A DNA stretch of 5,825 nucleotides from Halobacteriaceae archaeon Tc-Br11_E2g27 (lineage in GTDB: Archaea > Halobacteriota > Halobacteria > Halobacteriales > Haloarculaceae). Positions within the stretch are counted from its first letter, which is position 1, and each line of letters opens with the position of its first letter. Under the pieces are notes generated by a model. That model searched no databases, had not been told where the DNA came from, and saw only the letters and a list, made by a program, of their open reading frames with translations. Of this stretch, positions 5,211 through 5,825 are shown one piece after another. The stretch is taken from NCBI GenBank assembly GCA_001564135.1, contig LKNH01000165.1:1-5825 (forward strand), written 5' to 3'. The translations under genes were made by a program, and so were the position numbers.

Positions 5211-5221
5211 GTGAACAAACC

Positions 5222-5383
5222 GGTCAGAACAATATAAATGTAATGGCCTCGCTCGCCGTTTCAATCAGAATGACAAGTCATCTGTCTTCGTTCTATCGTA
5301 GCCACTGAAAGGCAATGCACACCCTAATCGCACGAAGACTGGACGATGCGTGTGTGAATCGTTTCAATTGTCACGATAGGGGG
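5222..5383. other. Non-coding stretch with small inverted repeats
   Basis: I see no convincing gene here. It contains AATATAAATG (5231-5240), a possible TATA box in either direction; a short palindrome ATGAC-AA-GTCAT (5270-5281); GTCTTCGT (5284-5291) pairing with ACGAAGAC (5332-5339); and CTATCGT (5293-5299) pairing with ACGATAG (5373-5379). The last two pairs interlock, so they could form a pseudoknot or simply be chance. A plus-strand frame from 5315 runs into the antisense of the next gene and is not credited. Confidence 0.4.
5233..5238 (-). promoter_or_regulatory. TATA box upstream of the hairpin element
   Basis: TTTATA on the minus strand, one of the best TATA matches in the window, predicts transcription starting at about 5209-5210, at the micro-ORF ATG and at the base of hairpin 2. 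It could drive a micro-ORF, a small RNA or a long leader of the isomerase-kinase operon. Confidence 0.45.
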
Positions 5384-5536
5384 TCACATATGCTCTTCTT
5401 CAAGCACCCAGCCAAGGGCACGCTTGTAGTAGGTGAACATCTGCCTGACCCCTTCGTGATTCATCTCCTCCGATTCAAGTTCCTCAGTCAAAAACTCGTA
5501 TTGCTCTCTGATTTCTTCTTCTTCGCGCATACCCAT
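5384..5536 (-). CDS. Small acidic helical protein, unknown function (48-50 aa)
   Basis: A short frame with two in-frame ATGs, at 5534-5536 (50 aa) and 5528-5530 (48 aa). The peptide has a MREEEEIREQYEFLTEELE start, then MNHEGVRQMFTYYKRALGWVLEEE. It is strongly acidic and predicted to be all helical, probably two helices joined around the NHEG turn, with hydrophobic and aromatic positions spaced as in a helical hairpin. Such composition is typical of true haloarchaeal proteins, and it has no Cys or membrane segment. I do not recognise a family. No good TATA box is seen at the expected distance; the nearest AT-richer bases are GCTTAG (5569-5574 region). It is divergent from the zinc-ribbon gene at 5652 and has no same-strand neighbour closer than about 170 bases downstream. 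The overlapping plus-strand frame is judged to be its shadow. Confidence 0.68.
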   Translation of the reverse strand: MGMREEEEIREQYEFLTEELESEEMNHEGVRQMFTYYKRALGWVLEEEHM

Positions 5537-5620
5537 CGGTCAGGACTGTAGTAGCCAAAGCGTTTCGCTAAGCGGTGAAAAATACGCACATCCGCTTCGT
5601 GGAGAACATCGAGAGCCACG

Positions 5621-5626
5621 ATATAT
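5621..5626 (+). promoter_or_regulatory. TATA box for the gene at 5652
   Basis: ATATAT is centred about 28 bases upstream of the ATG at 5652, giving a leaderless or 1-2 base leader mRNA, and supports that start codon. Confidence 0.5.
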
Positions 5627-5651
5627 GTATCTTCCAGCCCACAGCGTTGAT

Positions 5652-5825
5652 ATGAAACTACGCGGCCGCCGCGAGTGTCAAGACTGTGGCGAACGCTGGT
5701 CGTATTTCGAAACGGGAGAGATAACCTGCCCGACCTGCGGAAGCGTCCGAAGCAAAAGCGTCGCGGGTCCGACCGAGCATACGGCAGGAACGGTCACGCT
5801 CGACTTGACGCCGGTTCGTGCACTG
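5652..5825 (+). CDS. Zinc-ribbon (TFIIB-type-like) haloarchaeal protein, partial
   Basis: The first 58 codons are visible and the frame is still open at the window edge. The protein begins MKLRGRREC and has two zinc knuckles, CQDCG at residues 9-13 and CPTCG at 26-30, spaced as in a zinc ribbon with WSYFETGE between them. After the ribbon comes an HTAGTVTLDLTPVRAL segment (43-58) that leads into an unseen C-terminal part. The N-terminal four-Cys ribbon is basic, unlike the acidic body of most haloarchaeal proteins. This layout resembles a haloarchaeal uncharacterised family with an N-terminal zinc ribbon (possibly DUF7117, from memory, not checked). Role unknown; nucleic-acid or protein binding is plausible. 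The ATG is supported by a TATA box about 28 bases upstream. It is divergent from the small acidic gene, with 115 bases between them. Confidence 0.82.
   Translation, partial: MKLRGRRECQDCGERWSYFETGEITCPTCGSVRSKSVAGPTEHTAGTVTLDLTPVRAL

Larger units (their letters stand above)
5102..5218. repeat. Compact two-hairpin intergenic element (PATE/MITE-like remnant or structured RNA)
   Basis: The ends TTGTTTAC (5102-5109) and GTGAACAA (5211-5218) pair over 8 positions with one G-U type mismatch. Inside are hairpin 1 (5123-5159, 15-bp stem with one G-U) and hairpin 2 (5180-5209, 10-bp stem, 10-base loop). The whole can fold as a three-way junction. A direct ACC lies immediately outside each end (5099-5101, 5219-5221). 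Hairpins near both ends, with TTTAC at the left edge, recall IS200/IS605-derived palindrome-associated elements known in haloarchaea. That family does not duplicate targets, so ACC may be chance. Structure is seen directly; the identity is inferred. Confidence 0.5.

Noticed and set aside
5315..5551. Plus-strand 78-codon frame
   Set aside because: Most of it is antisense to the acidic 48-50 aa gene, and its translation is Phe/His/Arg-rich without a motif or a good TATA box at the right distance.
1..5825. CRISPR array, tRNA, rRNA or complete transposase gene
   Set aside because: No regularly spaced direct repeats, no tRNA cloverleaf and no transposase motifs were seen. The only mobile-element hint is the short two-hairpin element at 5102-5218.

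Overview
The window reads as haloarchaeal chromosome (class Halobacteria). The proteins are acidic and rich in Asp and Glu. TATA-like boxes lie about 26-32 bases upstream of many start codons, which implies leaderless or near-leaderless mRNAs. Archaeal families are present: NOG1 GTPase, archaeal ribose-1,5-bisphosphate isomerase, NikR, and CPxCG zinc-ribbon micro-proteins. Most of the DNA is coding, with genes on both strands. The species cannot be named from the sequence alone.

Left part (1-2401). A truncated IMP dehydrogenase/GMP reductase family gene runs off the left edge on the minus strand (1-296). It seems to lack the CBS insertion. Next come, also on the minus strand, a NOG1-type GTPase (390-1424) and a small winged-helix regulator (1467-1817). 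Divergent from the regulator is an unrecognised acidic protein (1934-2401), which is a candidate target of that regulator.

Middle part (2402-3172). A 59-aa double CPxCG zinc-ribbon protein (2421-2600, minus) is transcribed divergently from nikR (2721-3140, plus). The 120-bp region between them holds two perfect inverted repeats. It also holds a heptamer, AGTACTG, at the same promoter position (27-28 bases upstream of the start) for both genes. This suggests a shared, possibly nickel- or NikR-linked, control. nikR has all four nickel ligands.

Right part (3173-5825). Ribose-1,5-bisphosphate isomerase (4039-4995) and a PfkB-family kinase (3173-4042) overlap by 4 bases and form an operon. The pairing fits nucleoside-derived ribose-1-phosphate being phosphorylated by the kinase and isomerised to ribulose-1,5-bisphosphate, as in the non-carboxylating pentose bisphosphate pathway described in halophilic archaea. 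Upstream, at about 5102-5218, is a compact 117-bp element. It has two strong hairpins and near-matching 8-bp ends, and it also encodes a possible 34-aa leaderless micro-ORF. It could be a PATE/MITE-like mobile remnant, a small RNA or an attenuating leader. A 48-50 aa gene (5384-5536, minus) and the beginning of another zinc-ribbon protein (5652-5825, plus) complete the window.
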